Shown here: positions 42,269 through 51,214 of the stretch, in pieces
How the letters are laid out: every line of letters begins with the position of its first letter
Position numbering within the stretch: the first letter of the stretch is position 1
Origin: JAYREN01 sp963663375
Lineage (GTDB): Bacteria > Acidobacteriota > Holophagae > Holophagales > Holophagaceae
NCBI GenBank assembly: GCA_963663375.1
Contig: OY760195.1
Location: forward strand, 2,852,001-2,916,000
Reading direction: 5' to 3'
Length of the DNA: 64,000 nt
Made by a program: the position numbers and the translations under genes
Notes under the pieces: model-generated
What the model was told of the DNA's origin: nothing
What the model saw: only the letters and a program-made list of their open reading frames with translations
Databases searched by the model: none

Positions 42269-42847
42269 ATGCCACAGCTGCTCCTCGGTGCTTCTCCCCC
42301 CGAACTTGGCCCCTTCATCGAGGCCCCACCCAAGGGCTGGACCGTGGCCTGCACGGGGGTGGGGCAGCTGTTGGCGGCCGGGACCACCGCGCGGTTGATC
42401 CAGGAGATCCACCCCAGCGGTGTGCTGTTCGTGGGCACCTGCGGTCACTTCGATGATCGCCTGAAGATCGGCGACGTGATCTGGGTGGCCGAAGCCATCT
42501 CCAGTTCCCTCGGCGAGCGCCAGGGGGAGAGCTATCGCCCCGTCATCGAACGCACCCAGTGGCCCGCCACCCTGCACCCACCGGCCCTGCCTGCCCATCG
42601 CGTCGTCGTGCCCCCGGCCATCACCCGGACCCGCGAAGGGGCGGCGCTTTTGGGAAATCTGGGGGAGGCCGAAAACCTCGAGCTCACGGGCGTGTTTTCG
42701 GCATGCCACTCGGCGGATGTGCCCGTGGGTGCCGTGCTTGTCGTCGTCAACGAGGTGGGCCCCCATGGTCAGGCTCAGTGGCTGGCCAACCACGCTGCGC
42801 ACGGCACGAGGCTGGTGGAAGTGCTTCGGACCTTGGGTATTTTCTAG
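42269..42847 (+). CDS. Nucleoside-phosphorylase-fold protein (possible futalosine hydrolase-like)
   Basis: The 192-residue protein has the phosphorylase superfamily pattern: TVACTGVGQLLAAGTTARLI, HPSGVLFVGTCGHFDDRLKIGDVIWVAEA and a C-terminal VVVNEVGPHGQAQWLANHAA. The last motif resembles the end of futalosine hydrolase (MqnB) and related nucleosidases. The protein is about 30-40 residues shorter than a typical one and lacks an obvious EMEA-type motif; NLELTGVFSAC is in its place. The activity is therefore uncertain. It lies 81 bases after pckG and may share its transcript. Confidence 0.6.
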   Translation: MPQLLLGASPPELGPFIEAPPKGWTVACTGVGQLLAAGTTARLIQEIHPSGVLFVGTCGHFDDRLKIGDVIWVAEAISSSLGERQGESYRPVIERTQWPATLHPPALPAHRVVVPPAITRTREGAALLGNLGEAENLELTGVFSACHSADVPVGAVLVVVNEVGPHGQAQWLANHAAHGTRLVEVLRTLGIF

Positions 42848-42909
42848 CTGAGTTCCTCCGGCCGTCACCGCTCGGCGCATGTTTGATATAGATTGTCATT
42901 CAATAGAAC

Positions 42910-43051
42910 AGATCCACCACCAAGGCCGCTTCGCGTCTGCCCTCACAATCCGCTGCCTCGGCAGCGGAGGCCCGCTCTGCGGGTCTGGACGACCGAGTGT
43001 CGGCGCCTCTTCGTGAATCTTGGTGTCCTTGGCGTGCTTGGTGGTGGATCT
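42910..43051. repeat. Intergenic element with 15-base perfect inverted repeat
   Basis: AGATCCACCACCAAG (42910-42924) and CTTGGTGGTGGATCT (43037-43051) are exact complements separated by 112 bases. The right arm follows a sequence of CTTGG(T/C)GTCCTTGGCGTGC type, like a repeated intergenic phrase seen in many bacterial genomes (CTTCGTGTCCTTCGTGGTG). It lies in a 218-base gap between convergent genes. It may be a dispersed repeat unit; copy number cannot be seen here. Confidence 0.6.
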
Positions 43052-43065
43052 TTCGCGTAGGACAG

Positions 43066-43569
43066 TCACTCTGAATTCTTGCCTATAGAACGCAACCCTT
43101 TTTCACCGGGCGCGTTAAGTCCAATGAAGGCGAGCACCGCCCCGGCCAGGGCCGCGAGCAGGGCCATCCAGAAGCCGAATTCCCACTGCACTCCGACCAC
43201 GCCCTGGCCCTGCTTCAGGGTGTCCTGGTCCACCTTCATCTTCATGGCCAGCAGGGTGATGGCGCAGAAGGCCGCGGCGATGCCGCTGCCGAGCCTGCCC
43301 CCTTTGCCCTTTACGAAGGCGAGGCCCAGGGCGGCGAGGGCCGCGAGGATGGCCACGGTAGCCAGAGGCTCGGGCTTGATCGTTTCCACCTTGGCACGGG
43401 CGGAGAGAGGCTCCTTGGTCGAGATGGTCGTGCCGGTAGCGAGCTGGATCCCATTCATGGTGACGAGTTTGGCGCCCCCGCAGGTCAGGGTCGTGAAGGG
43501 CAGGAGGAAGAGGACCAGCACGGCCCCCAGCAGGCTGCGAGTGAAGATGCGATTCAACTGGGGAGTCAT
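43066..43569 (-). CDS. Membrane protein of unknown function
   Basis: The 167-residue protein has hydrophobic segments at about 11-28, 66-86, 92-110 and 130-152 (for example LATVAILAALAALGLAFV and FWMALLAALAGAVLAFIGL). A short extracytoplasmic loop holds one Cys. The ATG at 43569 has an AAAGGA site. Hydrophobic pattern resembles small four-helix membrane proteins with no known activity. It is divergent from clpB with 192 bases between starts. Confidence 0.65.
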   Translation of the reverse strand: MTPQLNRIFTRSLLGAVLVLFLLPFTTLTCGGAKLVTMNGIQLATGTTISTKEPLSARAKVETIKPEPLATVAILAALAALGLAFVKGKGGRLGSGIAAAFCAITLLAMKMKVDQDTLKQGQGVVGVQWEFGFWMALLAALAGAVLAFIGLNAPGEKGLRSIGKNSE

Positions 43570-43716
43570 GGAAATCCTTTGGGAAGGGTGAGGGCTCACG
43601 GATGTTTCGATTGGTCTGGGCTCTAGCTCCAAACTACCAGCAGGCCCAGAGACTGAGGCACATGGCTCTTGAAAAAGGAGTTACAAAATGGAATCAAAAA
43701 ATTTAGAAAATCTTAG

Positions 43717-43744
43717 TTGAAACAAGTCAAATTTGTTCTAACCT
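43717..43744 (+). promoter_or_regulatory. Possible promoter of clpB
   Basis: In the AT-rich gap before clpB, TTGAAA (43717-43722) and TAACCT (43739-43744) are spaced by 16 bases. TTGAAA also fits the -35 element of a heat-shock promoter, but no CCCCATNT-type -10 box follows, so the sigma factor is not clear. Confidence 0.4.
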
Positions 43745-43761
43745 GGGTTCAGGAGGCTCCC

Positions 43762-46335
43762 ATGTCCCTGCTTCCCTTCACTCAGAAAGCCAACGATGCC
43801 CTGGCGGCGGCCCGGAATCGGGCCCTGGCGGGCCCTCATGCGGAACTGCTGCCCCAGCATCTCTTTGCCGCCCTGCTGGTTCCGGAGGTAGGCCTGCGGC
43901 CCGTGCTGGAACAGGCGGGTCTGGTAGGCGAGGCCGCCCAAGGGCTGGAGGCGGGCGCGGAGGCTCTGCTGGACAAGCTGCCCAAGGCCGTGGGGGGCAG
44001 CGAGCCCCAGGCGGGGCCGGCCCTGCGGAATTTTCTCGAGCTGGCCAGCGACACGGCCCGGGGTCTGGCGGATCGCTACATCGCCACCGATGCCATGCTG
44101 CTGGCCTTCGCCAATGCCCACACGGACGTGAAGAAGCTCCTGGCGCGCTTCGGCCTGGATCGTCCGAAGCTGGAGGCTGCCATCCGCGAGTCCCGCAAGG
44201 GCGCCCGGGTGGAAGACGAGCGGGCCGAGGAGAAGTTCGCCAGCCTGGAGAAATACGCCAAGGACTTCACGACCCTGGCCGAAACCGGCAAGCTCGATCC
44301 GGTCATCGGTCGGGATGAGGAGATTCGCCGGGTGCTGCAGGTGCTCTCGCGGCGCACCAAGAACAACCCCGTGCTCATCGGCGAACCTGGCGTGGGCAAG
44401 ACCGCCATCGCCGAGGGCTTGGCCCAGCGCATCGTCAAGCGGGACGTGCCCGAGAGCCTGAAGGGCATCCGCCTCATGGGTCTCGACATGGGCGCCCTGG
44501 TGGCGGGGACGCAGTACCGCGGTCAGTTCGAGGAGCGCCTCAAGGGCGTCATCCAGGAAATCGAACAGAGCGAAGGCAAGATCGTGCTCTTCATCGACGA
44601 ACTGCATCTGCTGGTGGGGGCGGGCAAGACCGAGGGCAGCATGGACGCGGCTAATCTGCTGAAGCCTGCCCTGGCCCGGGGCGATCTCCGTTGCATCGGC
44701 GCCACCACCCTCAACGAATACCGCGAGCACATCGAGAAGGATGCGGCCCTGGAGCGACGCTTCCAGCCCGTCTTCGTGGACGAGCCGAGTACCGAGGACG
44801 CCATCTCCATCCTGCGGGGCCTGAAGGAACGCTACGAGCTGCACCATGGCGTGCGCATCCGCGATGCCGCCCTGGTGGAGGCGGTGCTGCTGAGCTCCCG
44901 TTACATCTCCGATCGTTTCCTGCCGGACAAGGCCGTGGATCTCATGGACGAGGCGGCGTCCAGCGTGCGCATGCAGATCGATTCGCGCCCCATCGAGATC
45001 GATGTGCGTGAGCGACGCGAGATGCAGATGCAGCTCGAGCGTCATGCCCTCACCAAGGAAAAGGACGCCCACAGCAAGGCCCGCCTGAAGGAACTGGAAA
45101 AGGAGATGGCGGAGCTGAACGAGGAACTGGGTGGATTGCGCGCCCAGTGGGAAGGCGAGAAGAAGGCCATCGAGGTCACCCGCGCCCAGCAGAAGCGCCT
45201 GGACGACCTGCGCATCGAGCTGGAACAGGCCAAGGGGAAGGGCGAGTACGAGCGGGCCAGCCGCCTGGAGTACGGCGAGATCCCAGGGCTGGAGAAGCAG
45301 CTCGAGGCGGCCTCGGACCGCAAGGAGGCCATGCTGCGGCTGGAAGTCGGAGAAGCCGATGTGGCCGCCGTGGTGAGCAAGTGGACGGGCATTCCCCTGG
45401 ACCGCCTCATGGAAGGCGAGGTTCAGAAGCTGCTCCACATGGAGGAACGATTAGGCCAGCGGGTGGTGGGCCAGGAGCCGGGCCTGCGGGCCATCAGCGA
45501 GGCTTTGCGGCGCAACCGGGCGGGGCTCGGCGATCCCAAGCGACCCATCGGTTCCTTCCTCTTCCTGGGCCCCACCGGAGTGGGGAAGACCGAAGTGGCG
45601 CGGGCCTTGGCGGAATTCCTCTTCGATGACGAGAACGCCATGGTGCGCCTCGATATGAGCGAGTTCACCCACGAGGCCGATGCCACGCGCCTGATTGGCG
45701 CCGCACCGGGCTACATCGGCTACGAGGAGGGCGGCCGCCTCACGGAGGCCGTGCGGCGCAGGCCCTACTCCGTGATCCTCCTGGACGAAATGGAGAAGGC
45801 CCACCCGCGCATCTTCGATCTCTTCCTGCAAGTGCTGGAGGATGGCCGCCTCACGGACGGCCACGGTCGCACCGTGAACTTCCGCAACACGCTCATCATC
45901 ATGACCAGCAACGTTGGCTCCGATGCCATCTTCGAGGCGGGCGGCGAGGTGGCGAAGGCCCAGGCCGCCGTGAACGGGGCGCTGCGCGCCCACTTCCGTC
46001 CAGAGTTCCTCAACCGCATCGACGAGATGGTGAGCTTCCGCACCCTGACCCAGGAGGACATGAAGGCCGTGGCCCGCATCCAGCTCCGGCGTCTCGAGGC
46101 CCAGCTCCGTGAAAAGCGCATCGAACTCCAGGTGAGCGAGGAGTCCCTGGATTGGCTGGCGCGAGATGGCTTCGATCCCCAGCTAGGGGCCCGCCCCCTC
46201 AAGCGCTTGATCCAGCAGGTGGTGGTCAATCCCCTCAGCCGCCTGCTGCTGGAAGGCGCCCTCAAGTCCGGCGAGCTATGCCATCTGCGGGTGGAGGGTG
46301 GACAGCTCTGTGTCGTGGCCGAGGCCGTCCAGTAA
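43762..46335 (+). CDS. clpB: ATP-dependent disaggregase ClpB
   Basis: The 857-residue chaperone extracts proteins from aggregates together with DnaK. Seen: N-terminal double Clp repeat (residues ~1-145), first AAA+ domain with GEPGVGKT and VLFIDELHLLVGAGK, the long coiled-coil middle domain (about 405-525; rich in Glu and Lys), second AAA+ domain with GPTGVGKT and VILLDEMEKAHP, and the C-terminal small domain. Length equals E. coli ClpB. The ATG at 43762 has a CAGGAGG site; the longer frame upstream is not supported. Confidence 0.97.
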   Translation: MSLLPFTQKANDALAAARNRALAGPHAELLPQHLFAALLVPEVGLRPVLEQAGLVGEAAQGLEAGAEALLDKLPKAVGGSEPQAGPALRNFLELASDTARGLADRYIATDAMLLAFANAHTDVKKLLARFGLDRPKLEAAIRESRKGARVEDERAEEKFASLEKYAKDFTTLAETGKLDPVIGRDEEIRRVLQVLSRRTKNNPVLIGEPGVGKTAIAEGLAQRIVKRDVPESLKGIRLMGLDMGALVAGTQYRGQFEERLKGVIQEIEQSEGKIVLFIDELHLLVGAGKTEGSMDAANLLKPALARGDLRCIGATTLNEYREHIEKDAALERRFQPVFVDEPSTEDAISILRGLKERYELHHGVRIRDAALVEAVLLSSRYISDRFLPDKAVDLMDEAASSVRMQIDSRPIEIDVRERREMQMQLERHALTKEKDAHSKARLKELEKEMAELNEELGGLRAQWEGEKKAIEVTRAQQKRLDDLRIELEQAKGKGEYERASRLEYGEIPGLEKQLEAASDRKEAMLRLEVGEADVAAVVSKWTGIPLDRLMEGEVQKLLHMEERLGQRVVGQEPGLRAISEALRRNRAGLGDPKRPIGSFLFLGPTGVGKTEVARALAEFLFDDENAMVRLDMSEFTHEADATRLIGAAPGYIGYEEGGRLTEAVRRRPYSVILLDEMEKAHPRIFDLFLQVLEDGRLTDGHGRTVNFRNTLIIMTSNVGSDAIFEAGGEVAKAQAAVNGALRAHFRPEFLNRIDEMVSFRTLTQEDMKAVARIQLRRLEAQLREKRIELQVSEESLDWLARDGFDPQLGARPLKRLIQQVVVNPLSRLLLEGALKSGELCHLRVEGGQLCVVAEAVQ

Positions 46336-46338
46336 ATC

Positions 46339-47118
46339 TCACTCGCCCTTGAAAACCGGCGGTCGCTTTTCCAGGAAGGACTGGATGCCTTCCTTGTAGT
46401 CCCGGCTGTCGTAGACTTTTCGGCGCAGGCCCTGGATGCGCTCGAACATATTGGGGGGCAGGGGACTGGCGTTGCCGAGCAGTCGGAAGCTCTCCTTCAT
46501 GGCGGCGATGGAGAGGGGGCTGTTGCGGGTGATCCGCTCGGCCAGCTCGAAGGTGAAGGCCTCGAGTTCCTCGCTGGGCAGGAGGTGGTTGAGGATGCCG
46601 ACTTCGTGGGCGCGCTCGGCGGAGATGGGTTGGGCGCTGAAGAACATCTCCTTGGCGGTGTTGATCCCCAGGATGTTCATGAAGCGCAGGAGCCCGCTGG
46701 GGTTGTACGGTACGCCGATCTTGGCGGGGGTCATGGTGAACTGGGCCTTGGGGCTGCCGATGAGGATGTCGCAGGTGAGGGCTACGTCGCAGGCGCCACC
46801 CCACACGCTGCTGTCGATCATGGCGATGACGGGCATGGGCAAGTGCTGGATCTCCCGCAGCACCCGCACCAGGGGATCGTCGTAGCCCAGCGGATCGCGG
46901 CCGGGCATGGGCAGTTCGCGCACGTCATGGCCCGCGCTCCACACCTTGGCCCCCGCGTGGGCCCGCAGGATGATGACCCGCGCCCGGGCCTCCCGCATCT
47001 CCTCGAAGGCGTCGAACATCTCGCTGATCATGGTGTCGGAGAGGGCGTTGCGGTGCTCGGGATGGTTCATCGTCACGGTGCCGATGAAGCCATCGAGGCG
47101 GGTCTGGATCATGGGCAT
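46339..47118 (-). CDS. scpB: Methylmalonyl-CoA decarboxylase (ScpB-like crotonase)
   Basis: The 259-residue crotonase-fold enzyme converts methylmalonyl-CoA to propionyl-CoA and CO2. Recognition rests on close similarity to E. coli ScpB: SAGHDVRELPMPGRDPLGYDDPL, VWGGACDVALTCDILI, MTPAKIGVPYN, GILNHLLPSEELEAFT, and the C-terminal FERIQGLRRKVYDS and EGIQSFLEKR. Length matches (E. coli 261). The ATG at 47118 has GGAG nine bases upstream. It is the last gene of a minus-strand run; its 3' end is 3 bases from the clpB stop. Confidence 0.9.
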   Translation of the reverse strand: MPMIQTRLDGFIGTVTMNHPEHRNALSDTMISEMFDAFEEMREARARVIILRAHAGAKVWSAGHDVRELPMPGRDPLGYDDPLVRVLREIQHLPMPVIAMIDSSVWGGACDVALTCDILIGSPKAQFTMTPAKIGVPYNPSGLLRFMNILGINTAKEMFFSAQPISAERAHEVGILNHLLPSEELEAFTFELAERITRNSPLSIAAMKESFRLLGNASPLPPNMFERIQGLRRKVYDSRDYKEGIQSFLEKRPPVFKGE

Positions 47119-47165
47119 GGGGGTCTCCGTGGCCTTACTGGAAAGCCATTGGCAAGGGCAAGGCG

Positions 47166-47639
47166 TCAAGGCGTGGCGGGTTCCCAGCGGGTGCGGTTCA
47201 GCCAGACCATGACCTCGTGCCCCTTGTCGTCCTTGCCGGCGAAGCGCAGCTTCACGGGGCCCTTGGCGTCACGCTTGGTGACCTTGATGCCGGGGCCGGT
47301 GCCTTCGGTCAGCAGGCGGTACAGGCTTTCGCAGCTGCCCACCTGGGGGAGGAAGGGCAGGGGCAGGGCGCCGAGGCTGGCGGCCTGCTGGTCGAGGTTC
47401 TGCCGGGGGATCTGTACGCGGTAGCCGCCCCGGTCTCCCGTAAGCAGGACCAGGCGCTCGCCCAGGCCATGGACCTCCAGCACGATTTTTCCGCTGGCGG
47501 GTTCGAGGAGCACGCTGAGGGAGCCCTTCCCCTCGCCGTCGGGGCCTGCGTAGCCCCATCCGTACTGGGCGCGAAGGGGCTGCGCCGGGGCCGCTGCGGG
47601 GGTCGGAAGGCTGGGGGGTGTCGGGAACATGAAGATCAC
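47166..47639 (-). CDS. Hypothetical protein coupled to TPR gene
   Basis: The 157-residue protein begins at a GTG that overlaps the TPR gene stop (GTGA) behind GAGGAGG. A proline- and alanine-rich N-terminus (residues 5-30) is followed by a beta-rich domain (about 35-155) with LSVLLEPASGKIVLEVHGLG. No family is recognised. The alternative ATG three codons in is farther from the ribosome site. Co-translation with the TPR protein is the only hint to function. Confidence 0.6.
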   Translation of the reverse strand: MIFMFPTPPSLPTPAAAPAQPLRAQYGWGYAGPDGEGKGSLSVLLEPASGKIVLEVHGLGERLVLLTGDRGGYRVQIPRQNLDQQAASLGALPLPFLPQVGSCESLYRLLTEGTGPGIKVTKRDAKGPVKLRFAGKDDKGHEVMVWLNRTRWEPATP

Positions 47640-49543
47640 AGGGCCTCCTCCTCGAGATCGATTTCCTCGGCCTCGAGGGGCGCCTCGGTGTCGGCGGGGC
47701 TGCTCTCCGCCTGCTTCTTGGCCAGACGCGTGCGGAGTTCCCGAACCCGTTCCTCCAAGGCCTTGCGCTCGGGAAAGGCGTAGGCGAGGGCCCGCTCCCA
47801 TTGCTCCAGGGCTTCTTCCGGGTGCTCCAGGGCGAGGAGGGTCTCGCCCAGGTGCAGATGGATCTCGGGACTGAAGGGCGCCAGTCCGGCGGCTTCCCGG
47901 AGCACCTTCTCCGCTTCCTTCAGCTTGCCCTGCTTGAAGAGGGCCCAGCCCCAGCTGTCCATGGTGTTGCCGTTCTTGGGTTCCTGCTTCAGCGAGGCCG
48001 CGATGAGGGTGGAGGCCTCCTGTAGATTGCCTTGGCCCTCCAGCAGCAAGTACCCGAGGTTGTTCTGAAGGGTGGGATGACCGGGGTTCATGCGCTGGCC
48101 TTCGCGCAGGATGCGCATGGCTTCGTCCCGCCTTCCCAGTTCCTGGAGGGCGTTGCCCTGGAGCAGCAGGAGCTCCACGTCCCGCACGGGAGCCGCGTTG
48201 CGGGCCAGCTGCACATATTCCAGGCAGCGTTCCCAGCGTCGGAAGTTGCCCAAAAGGGTGGCCATGATCTCCAGATCGAGCTGAGCCAAAGCGGCCCGGG
48301 AGGCCTTCTTGGAAAAGAGGTTCTCGTCGAAGCGGTCGGCGGGGAGGCTCCGGGCCAACTGGAAGATGCCCTGCTCCGGGAAGCGGCTCATTCCATCCCG
48401 CAATACCTGCCGCGCCGGTTTCCAGGCCTGGGCCTGGATCAGCCCCTGGGCGCGCAGGGCGAGCAGGTCGGGCTGCTTTTCGGTCTCGGGCCAGCCCTTG
48501 AGCAGGTCCAGCATCTCCCGGCTGCGGCCATCGAGAAGGAGGGAGGTGGCGAGGAGGACTCGGGCGTTGGCGGCCAGCTGTTCATCCTCCTTGGTGAAAG
48601 GCTGGGCCTTGAGCACGGCCCGCCATCGGGGCTCGGACTCCTTGAAGCGCCCCAGGTTGAGCAGGCAGATGCCCGTGTGGTACTCGCCGCGAGGGGTGGA
48701 GCGCAGGGCCTCGGCCTGACGCAGGCTCTCCAGGGCTTCCTCGAAACGGGCCGTTCGAATTTGGATGAGCGCCACGTTGTCCCAGACGGCGGGTTCCTTG
48801 GGGAGATGGCGGCCCAGCGTGGCGAAGCTCTCCTCGGCGTGGCCCAGGAAGCCCTTTTCCACCTGTTCGCGGGCCAAGTCCTCGAGCATCCGAAGGCTGT
48901 TGGAATCAGGAAATTTCCCCGAACTGAGGGCCAGCACGGCCTCGCGCCGGGCCTCGTAGTTCTTGAGATTGCCCGCCAGGGTCGCCACTCGCTCCCAGGC
49001 GATATCCCCCAGCGACCTGCCCTGGATGGAAAAGGGAGGGCGCAGCCGACCCACGCGGATCCAAGCCTTCAGGGCGGCGGGCTCGTCCTTGCGGGTCTCG
49101 GCCACCTCGGCCAGGCGGGTCCAGAGTTCCGGGTCCGTGGGCATGAGCGTGGCAGCTCTCTGGAGGGCCTTCTGGGCCAGGGGGCGGGCCTCTTCGAGCT
49201 TGCGACCTCTGGCATAGTGCAGCATGCCCAGGTGAGCCCAGGCTTCGGCGTTCTGAGGGGCCAGGTCGGTGGCCCGGGTGCCAGGCGCCACGGCGCCCTC
49301 GAGATCCCCGGATTCCACTAAGGCCTCGGAGAGGCGCAGATGGGCCTCGGCGCTCTGGGGCACCAGGACCGTGGCCCTGCGGAACAGCGCGACCGCCCGG
49401 GCGGGGTCATCGCCGCCGCCCCGCCGCTGCAGGGCACGCCCCTGCAGGATGAGGGCGCGAGGGTCTTCATTCGAATCCGCATGGAGCAGACCGCCGGTGG
49501 CGCCAAGGAGGGCGGGAAGCAAGAGGGTTTTCAATGAATGCAC
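47636..49543 (-). CDS. Secreted or membrane-tethered TPR-repeat protein
   Basis: The 635-residue protein starts with a signal peptide (MHSLKTLLLPALLGATGGLLHA) and then consists almost entirely of helical pairs of tetratricopeptide type, for example DPARAVALFRRATVLVPQSAEAH, ALVESGDLEGAV and the last repeats LKEAEKVLREAAGLAPFSPE and HPEEALEQWERALAYA. Such proteins act as scaffolds for assembly in the cell envelope. It ends in a charged acidic tail. It lies 9 bases after aroB and overlaps the next gene. Confidence 0.85.
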   Translation of the reverse strand: MHSLKTLLLPALLGATGGLLHADSNEDPRALILQGRALQRRGGGDDPARAVALFRRATVLVPQSAEAHLRLSEALVESGDLEGAVAPGTRATDLAPQNAEAWAHLGMLHYARGRKLEEARPLAQKALQRAATLMPTDPELWTRLAEVAETRKDEPAALKAWIRVGRLRPPFSIQGRSLGDIAWERVATLAGNLKNYEARREAVLALSSGKFPDSNSLRMLEDLAREQVEKGFLGHAEESFATLGRHLPKEPAVWDNVALIQIRTARFEEALESLRQAEALRSTPRGEYHTGICLLNLGRFKESEPRWRAVLKAQPFTKEDEQLAANARVLLATSLLLDGRSREMLDLLKGWPETEKQPDLLALRAQGLIQAQAWKPARQVLRDGMSRFPEQGIFQLARSLPADRFDENLFSKKASRAALAQLDLEIMATLLGNFRRWERCLEYVQLARNAAPVRDVELLLLQGNALQELGRRDEAMRILREGQRMNPGHPTLQNNLGYLLLEGQGNLQEASTLIAASLKQEPKNGNTMDSWGWALFKQGKLKEAEKVLREAAGLAPFSPEIHLHLGETLLALEHPEEALEQWERALAYAFPERKALEERVRELRTRLAKKQAESSPADTEAPLEAEEIDLEEEAL

Positions 49544-49552
49544 GGCATCGTC

Positions 49553-50587
49553 TCAGGATAGGGAAGCCACCAGCCTCGCATGGGCGAGGCCCCAGGCTTC
49601 GACCGGCAGGAAGCGCAGTTCGGCGCGACTTCCGGGCTGGGGCAGAACGCAGTGTACCGCCGTGGGGGTTACTCCGGACCCTGTGGTGGCCTTTTTATCG
49701 CGGAGGAGCCAGGGCAGGCAGCGGTTCCAGGGAGCGATTTCCGGAGCCAAGGGCGCCAGGCGCTGAGCCAGGCGCCGGAGCAGGGGCTCCGGGAAGGCTG
49801 GCAGACCCTGGGCTTCCGCCAGGAAACAGGCCGCGAGCAGGCCCAACCCCACGGCCTCGCCGTGGAGCAGCCGGAACTCCGAGGCGGCCTCCAGGGCGTG
49901 CCCCAGGGTGTGACCCAGGTTCAGAAGCTTGCGTTCCCCCGCTTCGCGCAGATCCCGGTGCACGAAACCGGCCTTCACCGACAGCGCCCGTGTCATGGAA
50001 TCCCGGGAGGGCGTCGGCTCCTCCAGAATCCGCAGGGCCCAGTCGGTGTCGCCCTCCAGAAGGGCCGTCTTCACCAGCTCCCACCGGCCGGATTCCAGTT
50101 GCCGGGGCGGCAGCGAGGCGAGGAAGGCGCTGCACACCACCATGCGCTGGGGGGGGTGGAAGGCTCCGGCCAGGTTCTTGCCCGCCGCGAGGTTCACGGC
50201 GGTCTTGCCGCCCAACCCCGCATCGATCTGGGCGAGCAGGGTGGTGGGCCAGGCCTGCCAGGTGAGTCCCCGCAGGAACAGGGCCGCCGCGAGCCCCGCC
50301 ATGTCCGTGAGCACGCCGCCGCCCACGGCGACGATCACAGCCTCCCGGTGGAGGGGCAGGGCCGCCCAGTCTTCCAGCCAGGGCAGCAGGGTCTCCAGCC
50401 TTTTGCTGGCTTCGTCCACCCGCACCCAGCGGGTCGCGGCGGGCTCGGGCATCCCCGCTGCCTGCCAAGTCTCCCGGACGGCCTCATCCCCGATGAGCAC
50501 CCAGGGGGCCTGGGGCAGCAGGCCCGCATCGAGCGCCTCGATCAGATGAACTTCAGTGGGAAAGGCCTCGGGCAGGGGCAGCCGCAT
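49553..50587 (-). CDS. aroB: 3-dehydroquinate synthase
   Basis: The 344-residue enzyme converts DAHP to 3-dehydroquinate, second step of the shikimate pathway. Motifs are VAVGGGVLTDMAG for NAD binding, the PTTLLAQIDAGLGGKTAVNL strand, GKNLAGAFHPP, and the zinc His ligands in NLGHTLGHALE and LHGEAVGLG. Length is normal. I chose the ATG at 50587; an ATG 33 bases upstream lies in the NYN gene. It is in an operon with NYN upstream and the TPR gene downstream, with no other shikimate genes nearby. Confidence 0.95.
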   Translation of the reverse strand: MRLPLPEAFPTEVHLIEALDAGLLPQAPWVLIGDEAVRETWQAAGMPEPAATRWVRVDEASKRLETLLPWLEDWAALPLHREAVIVAVGGGVLTDMAGLAAALFLRGLTWQAWPTTLLAQIDAGLGGKTAVNLAAGKNLAGAFHPPQRMVVCSAFLASLPPRQLESGRWELVKTALLEGDTDWALRILEEPTPSRDSMTRALSVKAGFVHRDLREAGERKLLNLGHTLGHALEAASEFRLLHGEAVGLGLLAACFLAEAQGLPAFPEPLLRRLAQRLAPLAPEIAPWNRCLPWLLRDKKATTGSGVTPTAVHCVLPQPGSRAELRFLPVEAWGLAHARLVASLS

Positions 50588-50591
50588 GGGC

Positions 50592-51119
50592 TCAGAGCCT
50601 CTCGCGATAGTCATCGGCATCGTCCTCGCCGCCGGGATCCTTCCGGAAGCGATCGATGAACTGGTCCAGCTCGATGTAGCGATCCGCGGCGTCCATGACG
50701 CGATTGGCCATGGCGCTGCGGAACCCGGCCACCTCCACCCGCACGCCCTTCTGGGCGAGCGCGGAGAGGGGGTAGGTAAAGTCCTCGTCGCCGCTCACGA
50801 GGATGACCAGGTCCAGCTTGTCGGCATAGCTCAGCATGTCGGTGGTGATCTCCACCTCCAGGCGGGCGCGGCGGCTGCCGTCCCGCTCCACCTTCACGGC
50901 CTTCTGGACCACCCGAAAGCCGTTGCGGCGCATCCAGTGCAGGAAACCCCGCTGGCGATCCGCCCCTTCGTCTACGCCGGTATAGAAGAAGGCCCGGAGC
51001 AGCTCGCGCTCTCGACCCACGAGAAAGGCCAACAGCTTGGCGTAGTCCATCTCGAAGCCCAGCTGGCGGGCGGAATGGAAGATGTTATTGCCGTCGATGA
51101 ATACTGCACAGCGCATCAT
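50592..51119 (-). CDS. NYN-domain (PIN-like) putative ribonuclease
   Basis: The 175-residue protein has the NYN/LabA nuclease fold: CAVFIDGNNIFHSARQLG with first catalytic Asp, the central EVEITTDMLSYA region, and LVILVSGDEDFTYPLSAL with the second acidic pair. Predicted role is RNA cleavage or turnover; the target is unknown. The ATG at 51119 or the next Met can be the start; both follow AAGGAA. First gene of the aroB-TPR operon. Confidence 0.83.
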   Translation of the reverse strand: MMRCAVFIDGNNIFHSARQLGFEMDYAKLLAFLVGRERELLRAFFYTGVDEGADRQRGFLHWMRRNGFRVVQKAVKVERDGSRRARLEVEITTDMLSYADKLDLVILVSGDEDFTYPLSALAQKGVRVEVAGFRSAMANRVMDAADRYIELDQFIDRFRKDPGGEDDADDYRERL

Positions 51120-51214
51120 GGGGTGCGTTCCTTCTGGGATCGAGGTCTGAATAGATATCTGAAAAAACGGTCTCAACAATGATGCCAGGGCCGCAGGCAT
51201 GGAAGAATGGTTTC

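Noticed and set aside
42885..42905. Fur-box-like AT-rich stretch after the phosphorylase-like gene
   Set aside because: Match to the Fur consensus is weak and it lies between convergent gene ends, not at a promoter.
42910..43051. Reading the inverted repeat as a two-way terminator
   Set aside because: Arms are separated by 112 bases and no T-run follows either arm.
43738..45438. Long minus-strand open frame (566 codons) within clpB
   Set aside because: It is the mirror of clpB codons in high-GC DNA; no family motif, no ribosome site, and clpB itself is certain.
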